Under the pieces are notes generated by a model. That model did no database searches and was not told where the DNA came from. It worked only from the letters and a program-made list of their open reading frames with translations. The translations under genes were made by a program, and so were the position numbers. A DNA stretch of 64,000 nucleotides, from positions 1,426,001 to 1,490,000 of the forward strand of contig NZ_JBBLYU010000001.1 of the NCBI RefSeq assembly GCF_037911135.1, given 5' to 3'. Numbering within the stretch: position 1 is the stretch's first letter; every line of letters begins with the position of its first letter. Below, piece after piece: positions 54,818 to 63,348 of the stretch. This DNA is from Phaeobacter sp. A36a-5a. GTDB lineage: Bacteria > Pseudomonadota > Alphaproteobacteria > Rhodobacterales > Rhodobacteraceae.

Positions 54818-55671
54818 GCCCGCTTCTGGATATCGAAAACCTCTGGGTGCGGTTTCCCACCCGCAATGGCATCTTTGACGCAGTGCGCGGTGTGTCCTTC
54901 TCGCTCGGCCGTGAACGGCTCGGCATCGTTGGGGAAAGCGGCTCCGGCAAGTCAATGACCGGTCGCGCCATCCTACGACTGATCCGGCCACCCGGCATCG
55001 TCGAGGCGGATCACATCAATCTGCACGGCGAGAACCTGCTGGCAAAATCGGAGCGCGAGATGCGCAAGGTTCGCGGCGAACAGATCTCCATGGTGATGCA
55101 GGATCCCAAATTCTCGCTCAACCCGGTGATGACCATCGGCGATCAACTGATCGAAGCCCACCGCCTGCACAGCAAATCCACCAAGACCGAGGCCTATGCC
55201 AAGGCCTTGGAAATGCTGGAGGCCGTGTCGATCCGCGACCCGGAGCGCGTGATGACCGCCTACCCGCATGAGATGTCGGGTGGCATGGGACAACGGATCA
55301 TGATTGCCATGATGCTGATCCCAAACCCGGAAATCCTGATCGCGGATGAGCCGACCTCGGCGCTGGATGTCTCGGTGCAGGGACAGGTGCTGTCGATCAT
55401 GGATCGGCTGGTGAAGGAACGCGGCATGGGGCTGATCTTTATCAGCCACGATCTCAATCTGGTGTCGCAGTTCTGTGATCGGGTGCTGATTATGTATGCA
55501 GGCCGCATCGTCGAGGTCTGCGACGCCGATCAGCTGCACGAAGCGCAGCACCCTTATACACGAGGTCTGCTCGGCAGCCTGCCCCGATTTGATGCTCCGC
55601 GTCCTCGGCTTGAGGTGCTGCAACGTGATCCCGCCTGGCGGGATGCGCCCAGCGTGGAGGGTCGCAGATGA
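54814..55671 (+). CDS. Peptide ABC transporter ATPase (DppD-like)
   Basis: 285 residues from the ATG overlapping the permease stop. Walker A GESGSGKSMT, signature MSGGMGQRIMIAMML and Walker B ILIADEPTSALDVSV are present. The C-terminal oligo_HPY region has HPYTRGLLGSLPRF but is short compared with the usual 320-330 residues, and the iron-sulfur cysteines of some DppD proteins are not obvious. Confidence 0.92.
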   Translation: MSPLLDIENLWVRFPTRNGIFDAVRGVSFSLGRERLGIVGESGSGKSMTGRAILRLIRPPGIVEADHINLHGENLLAKSEREMRKVRGEQISMVMQDPKFSLNPVMTIGDQLIEAHRLHSKSTKTEAYAKALEMLEAVSIRDPERVMTAYPHEMSGGMGQRIMIAMMLIPNPEILIADEPTSALDVSVQGQVLSIMDRLVKERGMGLIFISHDLNLVSQFCDRVLIMYAGRIVEVCDADQLHEAQHPYTRGLLGSLPRFDAPRPRLEVLQRDPAWRDAPSVEGRR

Positions 55672-56423
55672 CAATGGCGCTGGAAATCAATAACTTAAAC
55701 GTCTATTTCGGCGACCGTGGCGCATTGGTCCATGCCGTGAAATCGGCGTCTCTGGCGGTCGAGACCGGCGCCAGTTTCGGCCTCGTCGGCGAAAGCGGCT
55801 CAGGAAAATCCACTATCCTGAAAGCCATCACTGGTCTCGCGCCGCAGTGGAATGGTGAGATATCGGTTGAGGGCAAACGGCTTGGACCGACCCGTGACCG
55901 CGCATTCTACAAGACCGTTCAGATGGTGTTTCAGGATCCCTATGCCTCGCTGCACCCGCGTCAATCCGTGGATCAGGTGCTGTCGGAGACACTGCATCTG
56001 CACGGGTTCCGCGACATCGATGCACGGGTGGAACAGCTGCTGCAGGATGTTGGCCTTGGACCGTCGTTCCGCTTTCGCTATCCGCACCAGCTGTCCGGTG
56101 GTCAGCGGCAGCGCGTCGCCATCGCCCGCGCGCTGGCCCCACGGCCGGATATCCTGCTGCTGGACGAGCCGACCTCGGCGCTGGATGTCTCGGTACAAGC
56201 GGAGATCCTGAACCTTCTCAGCGATTTACGTGCCGCGCATGGGCTGACCTTTGTGATGGTGTCTCATGACCTCGCGGTCGTTGCGCATATGTGTGATGCG
56301 GCGGCGGTGATGCAGCATGGCGAGATTGTAGAGGTGCTCAGCATTGATGCCATGCGCGCCGGGCAGACACAGCACCCCTATACGCAAACGCTGCTGCGGG
56401 CCTCGGCCAATCGGGTGGCCTGA
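55668..56423 (+). CDS. Peptide ABC transporter ATPase (DppF-like)
   Basis: 251 residues, overlapping the previous gene by 4 nt. Walker A GESGSGKSTIL, signature LSGGQRQRVAIARAL and Walker B ILLLDEPTSALDVSV are clear. The usual C-terminal extension of DppF (about 320 residues) is missing, and the protein ends just after HPYTQTLLRAS. Last gene of the transporter unit. Confidence 0.92.
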   Translation: MTMALEINNLNVYFGDRGALVHAVKSASLAVETGASFGLVGESGSGKSTILKAITGLAPQWNGEISVEGKRLGPTRDRAFYKTVQMVFQDPYASLHPRQSVDQVLSETLHLHGFRDIDARVEQLLQDVGLGPSFRFRYPHQLSGGQRQRVAIARALAPRPDILLLDEPTSALDVSVQAEILNLLSDLRAAHGLTFVMVSHDLAVVAHMCDAAAVMQHGEIVEVLSIDAMRAGQTQHPYTQTLLRASANRVA

Positions 56424-56558
56424 AATGGGGCTGTCAGAGGTCTGACAGAGAGCTGCCAAACGGGCGACGCCCCTCGGAATGCGCCGCGCACGGGGCGGTA
56501 ACCTGAGATTAAGGCCAAGATAGTAGGCTTGACGCGCGTTTGAACAAGGATGCGCGTC

Positions 56559-58037
56559 ATGGTGGCCACGCCGACCCCCTATTCGCTGTCCGGACCGGGT
56601 CCGGGGATGATGGTTGCGACCGTCTCCTCTGGCGTCCTGCATGGCGTGACCTACCCAAAGGTTGGCGGCCAGACCGTCCAGCTGGGCGAACTCCTCGGCG
56701 CGCTCAGCCACGCGCTTGATCTTACAGAAGGCCAGCCAGAGGGTCATTGCGTAAGATGCTGCTGGATCGGCATGCAGGTCGCCGATTACCTCGATCTGTC
56801 GCAGGAGGATCGCGCTGATCTCTACTTTACCCTGCTTCTGAAGGATCTTGGCTGTAGCTCTAACGCCGCCCGCATCTGCGCGCTCTACCGCACGGATGAT
56901 CTGACCTTCAAACGCAATTTCAAATTCGTAGACGGAACCACCCGGCAGAAGCTCGAATTTGTCCTGCGCCATACCGGCCAGGGCGACAGCCGGTTGAAGC
57001 GGTTGAAAACAGTGACCGGCGTGATTGGCCGCAGCGGCAGTCTGGCGACTGAGCTGATCCAGACCCGCTGCGATCGCGGCGCGGAGATCGCCCGGCTGAT
57101 GCGGTTCTCCGAACAGGTCGCAGAAGGGATCGCAGGGCTGGACGAGCATTGGAACGGCGGCGGCCATCCGGCCGCCATCAGCGGCGACGAGATTCCGCTG
57201 TTCTCGCGCATTGCGCTGATGGCTCAGGTCACCGATGTGTTCACGCTGCAGATGGGCTCAAAAGCCGCCGCTACCGAGCTGGAGGAGCGTGCCGGAAGCT
57301 GGTTCGATCCCGATCTCGTTCCGGTGTTTACCCGGGTGATCCGATCCCCCGGTTTCTATGACGCATTGACCAGCAGTCGACTGGAAGCGAGCGTGTTCTC
57401 GGATCGCTCCGCCCGGGCGACCCTCACGGTTGATGAAACCTATCTCGATGAAATTTCCTACGCTTTTTCAAAGGTTATCGACGCAAAAAGCCCCTTTACC
57501 TACGGCCATTCCGAACGGGTCGCCCATTACACGGACATGATCTGTGAACAGTTGGGCCATGATCTGGTGCATCGTCGCTGGATGGTGCGGGCCGGACTTC
57601 TGCATGATCTGGGAAAGCTGGGGGTATCCAATGCGATCCTCGACAAACCGGGCAAGCTTACGGAGGAAGAGTTCGCCTGCATGAAGCTGCATCCCGTGCT
57701 GGGACACGACGTTCTGCGGCGGATTTCAGTCTTTGAAGACGTGGCGGAGGTGGCAGCGGCCCATCATGAACGGCTCGATGGGAAAGGCTACCCGTATGGG
57801 CTTGCAGCCGCCGATCTCACCACTGACATGCGCGTGCTGACGGTTGCTGACATCTTTGACGCGCTGACCGCGGACCGGCCCTATCGCTCAGCACTGCCGC
57901 TGGAAAAGGCCTTTGAGATAATGGATGATATGCAGGGAACGGCCATAGATCCGGCGATATATCACGCCCTGAAGGATGCCATAGCCGCCAGCCCTTGGCC
58001 TGCCCGCGAAGAGCGGCCATTCTCACCAAAACTCTAG
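56559..58037 (+). CDS. Tandem HD-GYP domain protein, probable c-di-GMP phosphodiesterase
   Basis: 492 residues from ATG at 56559, with AAGGA about 9 nt upstream; an ATG three codons earlier is also possible. The N-terminal half is a decayed HD-GYP domain, where HD is KD (LLLKDLGCS) and GYP is GHP (EHWNGGGHPAA). The C-terminal half (about 310-480) has the full set: HSERVAHYTD, LLHDLGKLGVSN and HHERLDGKGYPYG. It should hydrolyse c-di-GMP or a related dinucleotide. No sensor or membrane domain is seen, so the first half may be the regulatory part. Confidence 0.88.
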   Translation: MVATPTPYSLSGPGPGMMVATVSSGVLHGVTYPKVGGQTVQLGELLGALSHALDLTEGQPEGHCVRCCWIGMQVADYLDLSQEDRADLYFTLLLKDLGCSSNAARICALYRTDDLTFKRNFKFVDGTTRQKLEFVLRHTGQGDSRLKRLKTVTGVIGRSGSLATELIQTRCDRGAEIARLMRFSEQVAEGIAGLDEHWNGGGHPAAISGDEIPLFSRIALMAQVTDVFTLQMGSKAAATELEERAGSWFDPDLVPVFTRVIRSPGFYDALTSSRLEASVFSDRSARATLTVDETYLDEISYAFSKVIDAKSPFTYGHSERVAHYTDMICEQLGHDLVHRRWMVRAGLLHDLGKLGVSNAILDKPGKLTEEEFACMKLHPVLGHDVLRRISVFEDVAEVAAAHHERLDGKGYPYGLAAADLTTDMRVLTVADIFDALTADRPYRSALPLEKAFEIMDDMQGTAIDPAIYHALKDAIAASPWPAREERPFSPKL

Positions 58038-58101
58038 CGCCCCAGATGCCTATCTGGCGTTTGTCAGCAGTCCACCGGATGCATGCAAAACGGCGCTGGA
58101 G

Positions 58102-58135
58102 TCAAAAAAGCAGAGAGGCAGCAATCGCGCTCTCT
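58102..58135 (-). terminator. Native terminator of the disrupted tRNA-Leu gene
   Basis: Perfect 8-bp stem GCAGAGAG / CTCTCTGC with a 12-nt loop, followed on the minus strand by six T. It lies 8 nt beyond the encoded CCA of the tRNA remnant, which shows that this side is the original chromosome. Confidence 0.85.
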
Positions 58136-58143
58136 GCTTTTCA

Positions 58144-58200
58144 TGGTACCCAAGGCCGGACTCGAACCGGCACGCCCGCAAAGGCGGGGGATTTTGAATT
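58144..58200 (-). pseudogene. tRNA-Leu(CAA) 3' half: attachment-site scar of an integrated element
   Basis: On the minus strand the sequence runs from the anticodon loop TTCAAAA (anticodon CAA) through the 3' anticodon stem, a long variable arm (CCCCGCCTTTGCGGG), the T arm CCGG-TTCGAGT-CCGG region and acceptor CTTGGGT to A and an encoded CCA. The 5' half is missing: upstream of the loop neither the matching anticodon stem nor a D arm nor the acceptor 5' strand occurs. The break lies at the anticodon, a classic tyrosine-integrase crossover point. A rebuilt full tRNA is expected at the far end of the element. Confidence 0.85.
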
Positions 58201-58203
58201 CTC

Positions 58204-58540
58204 ACGAAACTATTATTTTTTAACGCATTGGGAGAGATGACTCCCACAGAAATCGTATGAGAAACAGGGTGGTGTGGGAGTCGAAATTGCACTGCGCACG
58301 CGCTGTCCGACCCTCCTTCAAGAGGGTTATCTTCAGAGCGGCTTACCTGCCCCAACACTTCTCCTACGCGAGACAGAGATCCTGCGTCAGGCTGTCGCCA
58401 TTGCCTTCCGGTCGGATCATACGTTTCAGACCGCGACGTTCCAAGAACTGCGATCTTGGACTAAAGTTACGTACGGTCTAACACATCCAGAGCGGCGCTG
58501 GACGTGTTTGATGCTGCCGCCTTCCTCACCAGTCCAGCTT
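58204..58540. other. Left end of the integrated element, non-coding
   Basis: 337 nt between the tRNA scar and the first island gene. It is more AT-rich than the chromosome to the left (a run near 58211-58222). It holds the inverted repeats at 58239-58282. A rightward open frame from 58274 has no coding character and is not called. Confidence 0.5.
58239..58282. repeat. Inverted repeat GACTCCCAC ... GTGGGAGTC at the element end
   Basis: Perfect 9-bp arms at 58239-58247 and 58274-58282. A further GGGAG lies just left of the first arm and can also pair with it. The place, 40-80 nt inside the crossover site, is where arm-type integrase or excisionase sites are expected. Confidence 0.45.
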
Positions 58541-58978
58541 TCATACCCGAGACATGACCACCCGCTCAGCTGCCAGACGAGCCTCGATCACCTGCAACAT
58601 GTGCTGCACCCGACGAAGGCGGTCGCACCATCGCTGAATGCGGTCACCCCTCTCCGTAAGGACGCGCATGGCAACGACTTCTCCTACATCGCCCTCTTCC
58701 GGGTCAATCGAACCGCAAAAGATGTTGCGATGGCCCACTGTCTCGCTTTCGGTTTCACGCTCCAGCAGCGCAATGATTGGGGTCAGCGCCGAGGCGGCGT
58801 GGCGAAGATCAATGTCCCCGCCCACACTTGCGGCCCAACGAGCCAAGCGAAGCCGATCGTGTGCGCTTGCTGCAAGGTCCGCGGAGGTTATCCGTTCCCC
58901 AGCTGTTTTGAGCTCAAAGAGGGCTTTCGCGCAAAGCCTCTCGAGGGGCATTTCCAGATAGTGTCTATGCATGACCAT
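58541..58978 (-). CDS. Hypothetical island protein
   Basis: 145 residues, with GGAG 6 nt before the ATG at 58978. A helical, charged protein without signal or membrane segments. It contains RVLTERGDRIQRWCDRLRRVQHMLQV, broken here as RVLTERGDRIQ then RWCDRLRRVQHML, which looks like a coiled-coil stretch. No family is recognised. It is the element's last leftward gene, 68 nt after another unknown gene, and the two may form one transcript. Confidence 0.65.
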   Translation of the reverse strand: MVMHRHYLEMPLERLCAKALFELKTAGERITSADLAASAHDRLRLARWAASVGGDIDLRHAASALTPIIALLERETESETVGHRNIFCGSIDPEEGDVGEVVAMRVLTERGDRIQRWCDRLRRVQHMLQVIEARLAAERVVMSRV

Positions 58979-59046
58979 TTTCTCCGGTCTTCGCGCAGCA
59001 CCATGCTACGCTTCAAGCTCCCCGGCACGGATCGCCGGGGATTAGG

Positions 59047-59430
59047 TCATGCGAGCTTTGTCAGCATTTTGCTCATATCGATTGGTGCCCGATCGGGGCC
59101 AATTCTCTGCAGGAGACTTTCGAGCTTGCCGGCCATTTGATCGATGGCCGCCAGATCATGATCGTTCAAACGCTCAAGCTCACGCTCATCTGCCCGTGCC
59201 AGGCTCAACAATTCTTGGAAGCGCTTGAACTCAGCCCGCACAGGACGCGTCAGCCTTTGCGCCTCCGCAATATCACAAAACAGCTGAAGGCAATTTTGAC
59301 GGGCGCGCGGTCCGCCCGCTGCCGCGACCGCGCCAAGCAGCGAATGCCCATTCTCATGGACGAACCTCTTTATTGCAGCGATAGGGTCCTCTTCCCCGCT
59401 GTAATCAGGGGTGTTGATCATTGGTAACAT
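59047..59430 (-). CDS. Hypothetical island protein
   Basis: 127 residues, with AAGGAG 8 nt before the ATG at 59430. The sequence is acidic to neutral and helical, with no signal or membrane segment. Recognisable stretches are FVHENGHSLLGAVAAAGGPR and ARADERELERLNDHDLAAID. No known domain is recognised. It precedes the 145-residue gene on the same strand. Confidence 0.68.
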   Translation of the reverse strand: MLPMINTPDYSGEEDPIAAIKRFVHENGHSLLGAVAAAGGPRARQNCLQLFCDIAEAQRLTRPVRAEFKRFQELLSLARADERELERLNDHDLAAIDQMAGKLESLLQRIGPDRAPIDMSKMLTKLA

Positions 59431-59589
59431 GTGATGCTCCTTGTCGCGCTGTCGTTCGTGACAGCAGCTTCAAGCACCCGGGACGTCTCCTTTCATGATC
59501 GGGTGTTCTGTCTCTGCCCGGCGTTCCGGTAGCAGCGGAGGTGTTCCTCGCCGGTCAGAGTGCCTTCCTTCATTGAAGCGCCATATCAT

Positions 59590-59629
59590 CTTTGGGCCGC
59601 GCTCTCGTCAGCAAGAGCGCGGCCCAAAG
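59590..59629. repeat. 16-bp perfect inverted repeat, 8-nt loop
   Basis: Arms CTTTGGGCCGCGCTCT / AGAGCGCGGCCCAAAG. Neither strand has a following T-run, so a standard terminator is unlikely. It could be a protein-binding or recombination structure, or a bidirectional barrier. Confidence 0.75.
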
Positions 59630-59722
59630 GGGATGTGGCCAAATCCTTACAGCTTATTATGCGTTATTTATCAGCTGGGTAGGTGCAAAATTGAACCTGA
59701 TCGTCTCTCGCAACGGTAGTTG

Positions 59723-59824
59723 ACGGAAGTTAAAGAAGCCCACGGAAAATGTTTAGAAAGGGGCTGTTTCATCCCGTGCGGATGATGTTGCCCCTTTCTA
59801 AACACGCCACGGAAATAACGGAAA
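59723..59824 (+). repeat. Direct repeats ACGGAA(A/G), four copies
   Basis: Copies at 59723-59729 (ACGGAAG), 59742-59748, 59809-59815 and 59818-59824 (ACGGAAA). They flank the nested hairpin at 59751-59803. The same heptamer recurs near the HTH gene at 63623 and at 63980. Candidate arm-type binding sites for the element's recombinases or HTH protein. Confidence 0.45.
59751..59803. repeat. Nested hairpin with 14-bp outer arms
   Basis: Outer arms GTTTAGAAAGGGGC / GCCCCTTTCTAAAC are perfect; inside them CATCC / GGATG forms a second stem (59770-59784). It lies 54 nt after the stop of the shorter recombinase, followed on the minus strand by ATTTTCC. It may be a terminator for the recombinase genes or a recombination site. 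Confidence 0.7.
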
Positions 59825-59857
59825 ACACGGCATTGGACGGCAATCGGCGGTACTGCG

Positions 59858-61183
59858 TCACAGGATCAATTCCGCTGATACCTTGCGGCGTTTTTCGATG
59901 AAATCATCGAAATCACAGGCAGCTTTGAGCCCTTCAGAGTGGTCATAGTGCCGTCGCGTGATCGCCTCGTCCACATGACGAAGCAGGGTTTTTCCGGCGT
60001 AGGCCCCGCCGATGAGGTTTTCCGAGGCTTCCGTGGCGACGTTGTCACGCAGCCGGTGGATCGGGATGCGCACGCCGAACTCGCGCTCTGTGAGATCTCC
60101 GGTCAACCGACCAAGATGGGCCGGTGTGATAGCGCCGAGCTTTCCATGGACCGACGGGAAGAGGTGAAGTCCGTCGTCGAAGAGAGGGCGGAAATCTGTG
60201 CGATAGGCGTGCAGGGCCTCCGCGAGACCTAAGTTTTCAAAGATGACATCATAGCCTTCCTGCGCCTTGCGTGCCTCCGGATACTTCAATGCTTCCCCAG
60301 GCAGATCGATGTGAATGTGCGTGCCATCGATCAACCTTAGGCTCCGGTCGAATTCGAGCCAGGTCAGCGCACGCGCTCGCTCCGGCAGCGCGGCACCGAC
60401 CGCGAAGATGAGACCGTTTCGGAAGATCTTAGCGGCTTCCAGGCCGCGCACGGGGCGCTCGTTAGCCTCTGCCATCAGCCGAAAACCGAAGCCGTAGAGT
60501 GAGCTCGCGCCAACAAGCTGGCTGCCGGTTTTTGTGGAGGTGCCCTCCATCCTTGACCGTTCCCGCCAGTCCGCGACAACAAAATCACAGGCTTTGGATC
60601 GAAAACGCCCTCGTGTCGCCACCCCAAGACCAGCCATGATCCTCTGAAGGTAATTTGCCGCCGTTCCCGTTGTTGTGGGCTCGCCATCTGCGTCCGGCCA
60701 AACGAGATGACGGCCGTAGGCGTGGAGCGAGGTGGCCGTTGGAAGAGTGGTCTGCCGCCGAGACACGCAGTATGCAGCCCAGCGGCCGAGCGCAGCCAAA
60801 ACAGCTTTCGTGTAATCGGCACTCCAGATTGTCCGGCCGAGAACAGCCTGTCCCTTCCTCGAGATGGCAATCTGCTCAAGCAGCGGAGTTCGCCACTCGA
60901 CCGGTAGTGATCCGGCCAAGCGCTCCGCGGTCTGCCAAGGGCACGTATTCTGGGCCTTTGGCGAGACCCGTGCGTCCCTCAGGACGCGTGCGAAATGGGC
61001 GGTTCTTTCTGCGCCCCATGTCTTGGCTGCTACCATTTGCAGGTAAGCGAACTCGGTAAAGGCCGGGGCGCCGACCTCATCGACACGTGCGGCCAGATGA
61101 CAAGACAATGCTTCACGCGTCGGAACCTCGTCCAGGGGCGATGCCGCGCGCAACCTGCGCAGGAGAGTAAGGTGATCGTTCAT
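59858..61183 (-). CDS. Tyrosine recombinase/integrase, shorter member of a pair
   Basis: 441 residues. The C-terminal catalytic part has H376-RL-R379 (IPIHRLRDN), H403 and the nucleophile Y413 (RRHYDHS). The first catalytic arginine is not clear: in the aligned segment AALPERARALTW the usual Arg position holds Leu266, with R269 the nearest substitute. The N-terminal 230 residues would be the arm- and core-binding part. It lies 40 nt downstream of a larger recombinase on the same strand, so both are probably made together. Confidence 0.82.
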   Translation of the reverse strand: MNDHLTLLRRLRAASPLDEVPTREALSCHLAARVDEVGAPAFTEFAYLQMVAAKTWGAERTAHFARVLRDARVSPKAQNTCPWQTAERLAGSLPVEWRTPLLEQIAISRKGQAVLGRTIWSADYTKAVLAALGRWAAYCVSRRQTTLPTATSLHAYGRHLVWPDADGEPTTTGTAANYLQRIMAGLGVATRGRFRSKACDFVVADWRERSRMEGTSTKTGSQLVGASSLYGFGFRLMAEANERPVRGLEAAKIFRNGLIFAVGAALPERARALTWLEFDRSLRLIDGTHIHIDLPGEALKYPEARKAQEGYDVIFENLGLAEALHAYRTDFRPLFDDGLHLFPSVHGKLGAITPAHLGRLTGDLTEREFGVRIPIHRLRDNVATEASENLIGGAYAGKTLLRHVDEAITRRHYDHSEGLKAACDFDDFIEKRRKVSAELIL

Positions 61184-61223
61184 CAGTCATTTCCGGGATT
61201 ACAAGGTTTCGCCGGACGGCCGC

Positions 61224-63320
61224 TCACGCGGCCGTCTTCGTCTTGGTTTCGAGGAAAGTCTGCCAGCCATCCATAACCAGCGTGTCATCCAGCTCTGCAT
61301 AGTACTCCACGGTCGTCTGCAGGCTCTTGTGACCAAGCAGCCGCTGAACGCGCGGCAGGTTATCCATGCTTTCTTTGAGCCAGATCCAGCCGACGAGGTG
61401 CCGGTAAAGGTGCGGATTGATCCGCACGCCGACCTCTTGATGGAGCAGCCGTACGACGCGTTTCAGAAGCCCACGATACGGAGAATTCAATGTGAACTGA
61501 CGGCCTTTTTGACCTGGAAACAGGTACGGGTTGTCGTCGTCGCCTGGCTGCAGCAGTAGCGGACGGATCTTGTCGATATAGTTCCGCATCAACCGACTGG
61601 CGCGTTCGCCCAAACGAACGACGTAATCCGCATCGCCCTTTTTCCGCCCCTTCACTTTGGGCGCGGGTATCGAAATAACGGCTTTGCCATCTTGAAACGC
61701 TATCCAATCGAGCCGCGCTTCGATGACATTCGAGCTTCGCGGCGCCCGCGTGAGCAGGATGTCATGGGCCAGCACGGCAGCGATGTCGCGGGCCAATTCG
61801 AGGTTGATTGCGCCAACGCGATCCGGAAGTACACCGGTCTTCTTTCTTTCGGCTTTTCGCCGCCGATCGATCTCGGCGTTAATCCGTTTCATCACACTAC
61901 CGGACAAGTCTATCGTCGACTGGATCCGTGACTCTGTAAATTTCCGCAGTTTCGCCTTGTTCTGTGGTGCAATACCTCGGCGCCCAGTTTCATAAAACCG
62001 GATCAAACTTTTGATGTCATCAACTTCCGGATCTGAAACGGCCGCGTAACCGATAGCGATCTTCTTCATCGTCTTGAGCACCGAGACGAGATAGCCAGTA
62101 TCCTTTCGCCCGCCATTTGCTTCGGACAAAGCTTTGGCCGCCTCAGTCAGGTATTCATAGTCGACCAGCTCGCGTAGGCTGGTCACGATAATGTCGTGCG
62201 AGCCAGCCAGCGCCTTGGCCAATGAAATTACATAGCCGCGGCGGGTTTTTAAGGTCGTCGACGACCAGCGAGCATCCTCCGTCAGGAAGCCATACTCTCG
62301 CATCTTCGCCTCTCTGCGCTCGACCCGCTCTTCCTTGCCAGCTTTGGCACAATGCTTTGATTTTGACGCAACGCTCTTGCGCAAGCGGGCCTTTTTCTCG
62401 CAAACCGGCTTGGCTTCCTCCCGATCCAATTCAGCCAGGAAGGCCTCATAGGTCGAACCGTCACGCGATGCGTTCCCGGACGCCCATGGTGCGAGGCAGT
62501 TGTCGTACTCGTTTAAGAGATCCTTCAGTTCCCCTGTGGCCACGCCGAACTTGTCGCGGCGATCAGAAAAAGGCGACGCTGCGGCTACGAAACCGAAATG
62601 AGCCGTCGAGGGGGCAGTCTGCATATGACGCAGTAGCGTGACTACGTTCCCGACATGCTTCCGACACTTTGCCTCGGTTACGACCCCCATCTCGAGTCGG
62701 TAAGCGTAATAGCCTGCCAGTGTTTCACTGGTGATTTGGTCAGGCATGATGCCCTGATTAAACAAATAGACGAAAAATGGACCTGCTTTCAGCCTGCAGT
62801 CTGTCGGAATATCGGAGTCCTTCACGGCTGCGTAGGCATCAGCCCAGATGCCCCCAATATCTGCGACACCACGATGACGATCCCGTCGACCATGGCGATC
62901 GATAGCCGCAAGTATGTCGCACTTGTATGTCGAGCGGCTGTTCGGTGAGAGGCCGAGACTTGCTGCACTGTGCTGTTCAAAAAAGTCGATCACATCATGT
63001 CTGCAGACGCGCTTGTTTCCGTACCAATTTGCCTCCGCCATAATCCGGCGGACCCGGCTCGCCCGTGTCTTCTCTCCGCAGCTGTTTAGCTTCTCGGTCA
63101 GCTCCCCCCATGTCAGTTGCTTCGAGCCCGTCTCAGCAGTCAGCAGGTCACGACCGATTGCCGCTGAAAGTGCAGCCAGCGTACTGTGCCGCGGCTTGAG
63201 TCCCTCGATCGACAAGATATCTGTGATCGCCTTGGCATTGAGCCCGGCACGCAAGGACAGAGCACGCTTGGATTCACCAGTCTCAGCTAAATGCGCACGG
63301 ATTTCATCTCGAAATGACAT
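61224..63320 (-). CDS. Large tyrosine recombinase with N-terminal HTH
   Basis: 698 residues, much larger than typical integrases (350-450). Residues 1-60 look like an XRE-type helix-turn-helix (ESKRALSLRAGLNAKAITDI). A long middle region follows, with a Lys/Arg-rich stretch around 310-350. The C-terminal catalytic domain is complete: Arg in APRSSNVIEARLDW, Lys in KVKGRKKGD, H637-LY-R640, H664 in LLGHKS and Y673 in TTVEYY. The HTH might give self-regulation or site choice. Confidence 0.85.
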   Translation of the reverse strand: MSFRDEIRAHLAETGESKRALSLRAGLNAKAITDILSIEGLKPRHSTLAALSAAIGRDLLTAETGSKQLTWGELTEKLNSCGEKTRASRVRRIMAEANWYGNKRVCRHDVIDFFEQHSAASLGLSPNSRSTYKCDILAAIDRHGRRDRHRGVADIGGIWADAYAAVKDSDIPTDCRLKAGPFFVYLFNQGIMPDQITSETLAGYYAYRLEMGVVTEAKCRKHVGNVVTLLRHMQTAPSTAHFGFVAAASPFSDRRDKFGVATGELKDLLNEYDNCLAPWASGNASRDGSTYEAFLAELDREEAKPVCEKKARLRKSVASKSKHCAKAGKEERVERREAKMREYGFLTEDARWSSTTLKTRRGYVISLAKALAGSHDIIVTSLRELVDYEYLTEAAKALSEANGGRKDTGYLVSVLKTMKKIAIGYAAVSDPEVDDIKSLIRFYETGRRGIAPQNKAKLRKFTESRIQSTIDLSGSVMKRINAEIDRRRKAERKKTGVLPDRVGAINLELARDIAAVLAHDILLTRAPRSSNVIEARLDWIAFQDGKAVISIPAPKVKGRKKGDADYVVRLGERASRLMRNYIDKIRPLLLQPGDDDNPYLFPGQKGRQFTLNSPYRGLLKRVVRLLHQEVGVRINPHLYRHLVGWIWLKESMDNLPRVQRLLGHKSLQTTVEYYAELDDTLVMDGWQTFLETKTKTAA

Positions 63321-63348
63321 GGACTTTTACTCCTGCATAAAGTGGCCG

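Larger units (their letters stand above)
59431..59857. other. Structured non-coding region between island genes and recombinases
   Basis: 427 nt without a supported gene. It holds two long hairpins and a set of short direct repeats, listed separately. This density of structure is much higher than in any other spacer of the window. Confidence 0.6.

Noticed and set aside
58274-59140. Rightward frame of 288 codons at the left end of the island
   Set aside because: The composition is shadow-like (many His, Cys, Ser), and two leftward genes with good ribosome sites occupy most of it.
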